Assembly: GCF_039602135.1 (NCBI RefSeq)
Contig: NZ_CP125942.1
Span: 2,852,001-2,916,000, forward strand
Source: Glutamicibacter sp. B1
GTDB lineage: Bacteria; Actinomycetota; Actinomycetes; Actinomycetales; Micrococcaceae
Reading direction: 5' to 3'
DNA length: 64,000 nt
In this document: positions 63,916 through 64,000 of the stretch, one piece after another
How positions within the stretch are numbered: position 1 is the stretch's first letter
Layout of the letters: every line of letters begins with the position of its first letter
The notes under the pieces: model-generated
Told to the model about the DNA's origin: nothing
Seen by the model: the letters and a program-made list of their open reading frames with translations, nothing else
Database searches by the model: none
Made by a program: the position numbers and the translations under genes

Positions 63916-64000
63916 TTTCTGAAACCTAAGAAACCTTCAAAGGGTATGAGTGCAGGAGTGTGTGCTGCCTGCCTTTGACCAGCACCAAGATTCAAGAAGT
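63916..64000. other. Window end, no gene seen
   Basis: The last 85 bases after the fructokinase stop hold no recognisable gene start, hairpin or repeat. Confidence 0.4.

Noticed and set aside
1..64000. CRISPR arrays, insertion sequences or prophage genes
   Set aside because: No regularly spaced repeats, transposases, integrases or phage structural genes were found.

Overview
The window is a 64 kb piece of a high-GC Gram-positive chromosome, most likely from the Micrococcaceae (Arthrobacter / Glutamicibacter group). The reasons are the moderately high GC, GTG and TTG starts with strong AGGAGG-type ribosome sites, a DUF222-HNH gene of the kind common in Arthrobacter relatives, a polyphosphate-type glucokinase, heterotetrameric sarcosine oxidase, a MmyB-type XRE regulator and a DUF6328 protein. 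This taxonomic guess is inference. There is no phage, plasmid or CRISPR signature. Most of the content is catabolic modules, each with its own regulator. One tRNA gene, tRNA-Ala(GGC), is present.

Layout. 0-4.4 kb: end of an unknown gene, then an AsnC-type regulator divergent from a DUF5058 membrane protein, a partner membrane protein and an M20 amidohydrolase (uptake and hydrolysis of an N-acyl compound). 4.4-7.8 kb: XRE/MmyB regulator, an SDR gene broken by one stop codon, cupin, aldo/keto reductase and a CMD protein. 7.8-12.6 kb: leftward HAD phosphatase, polyphosphate glucokinase, ROK repressor, zinc alcohol dehydrogenase and 3-hydroxyisobutyrate dehydrogenase-like gene, the last divergent from a LysR gene across a perfect 22-bp palindrome. 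12.7-20 kb: small kinase-like protein, an MHS transporter, CHY zinc finger, universal stress protein, FAD reductase, and a cytoplasmic-looking subtilase followed at once by a small propeptide-like protein.

20-34.4 kb is a creatinine island: soxB-D-A-G, GntR and PucR regulators, an NCS1 permease, a yeast-FCY1-like deaminase, creatininase, creatinase, a second MHS transporter, IclR and a cupin. Together they should carry creatinine through creatine and sarcosine to glycine, a C1 unit and H2O2.

34.4-38.2 kb looks accessory: DUF222-HNH gene, a doubtful small ORF, a TetR/MBL-lactonase operon whose operator lies over the start codon, and the tRNA. 38.3-45.2 kb: VOC protein, MFS exporter, nuclease-like EEP protein, AlkB-like dioxygenase, siroheme/uroporphyrinogen genes (with a 13-codon leader ORF) and a PfkB kinase. 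45.2-53.5 kb: IclR regulator, an MccF/LD-carboxypeptidase gene broken by one stop, a frameshifted hutU, dps, an acidic disordered repeat protein, a DUF3060 lipoprotein, hutH and panD. 53.6-55.5 kb: unknown protein, DUF6328 and MpaB-type oxygenase. 55.5-64 kb is a fructan/fructose locus: secreted GH32 fructanase, ABM monooxygenase, LacI repressor, a FrcBCA-type ABC transporter and fructokinase, with LacI-like operators at all three promoters.

Three genes in the window (SDR, MccF-like peptidase, urocanase) each carry exactly one inactivating change, which points to recent gene decay or to sequence errors at those three points.
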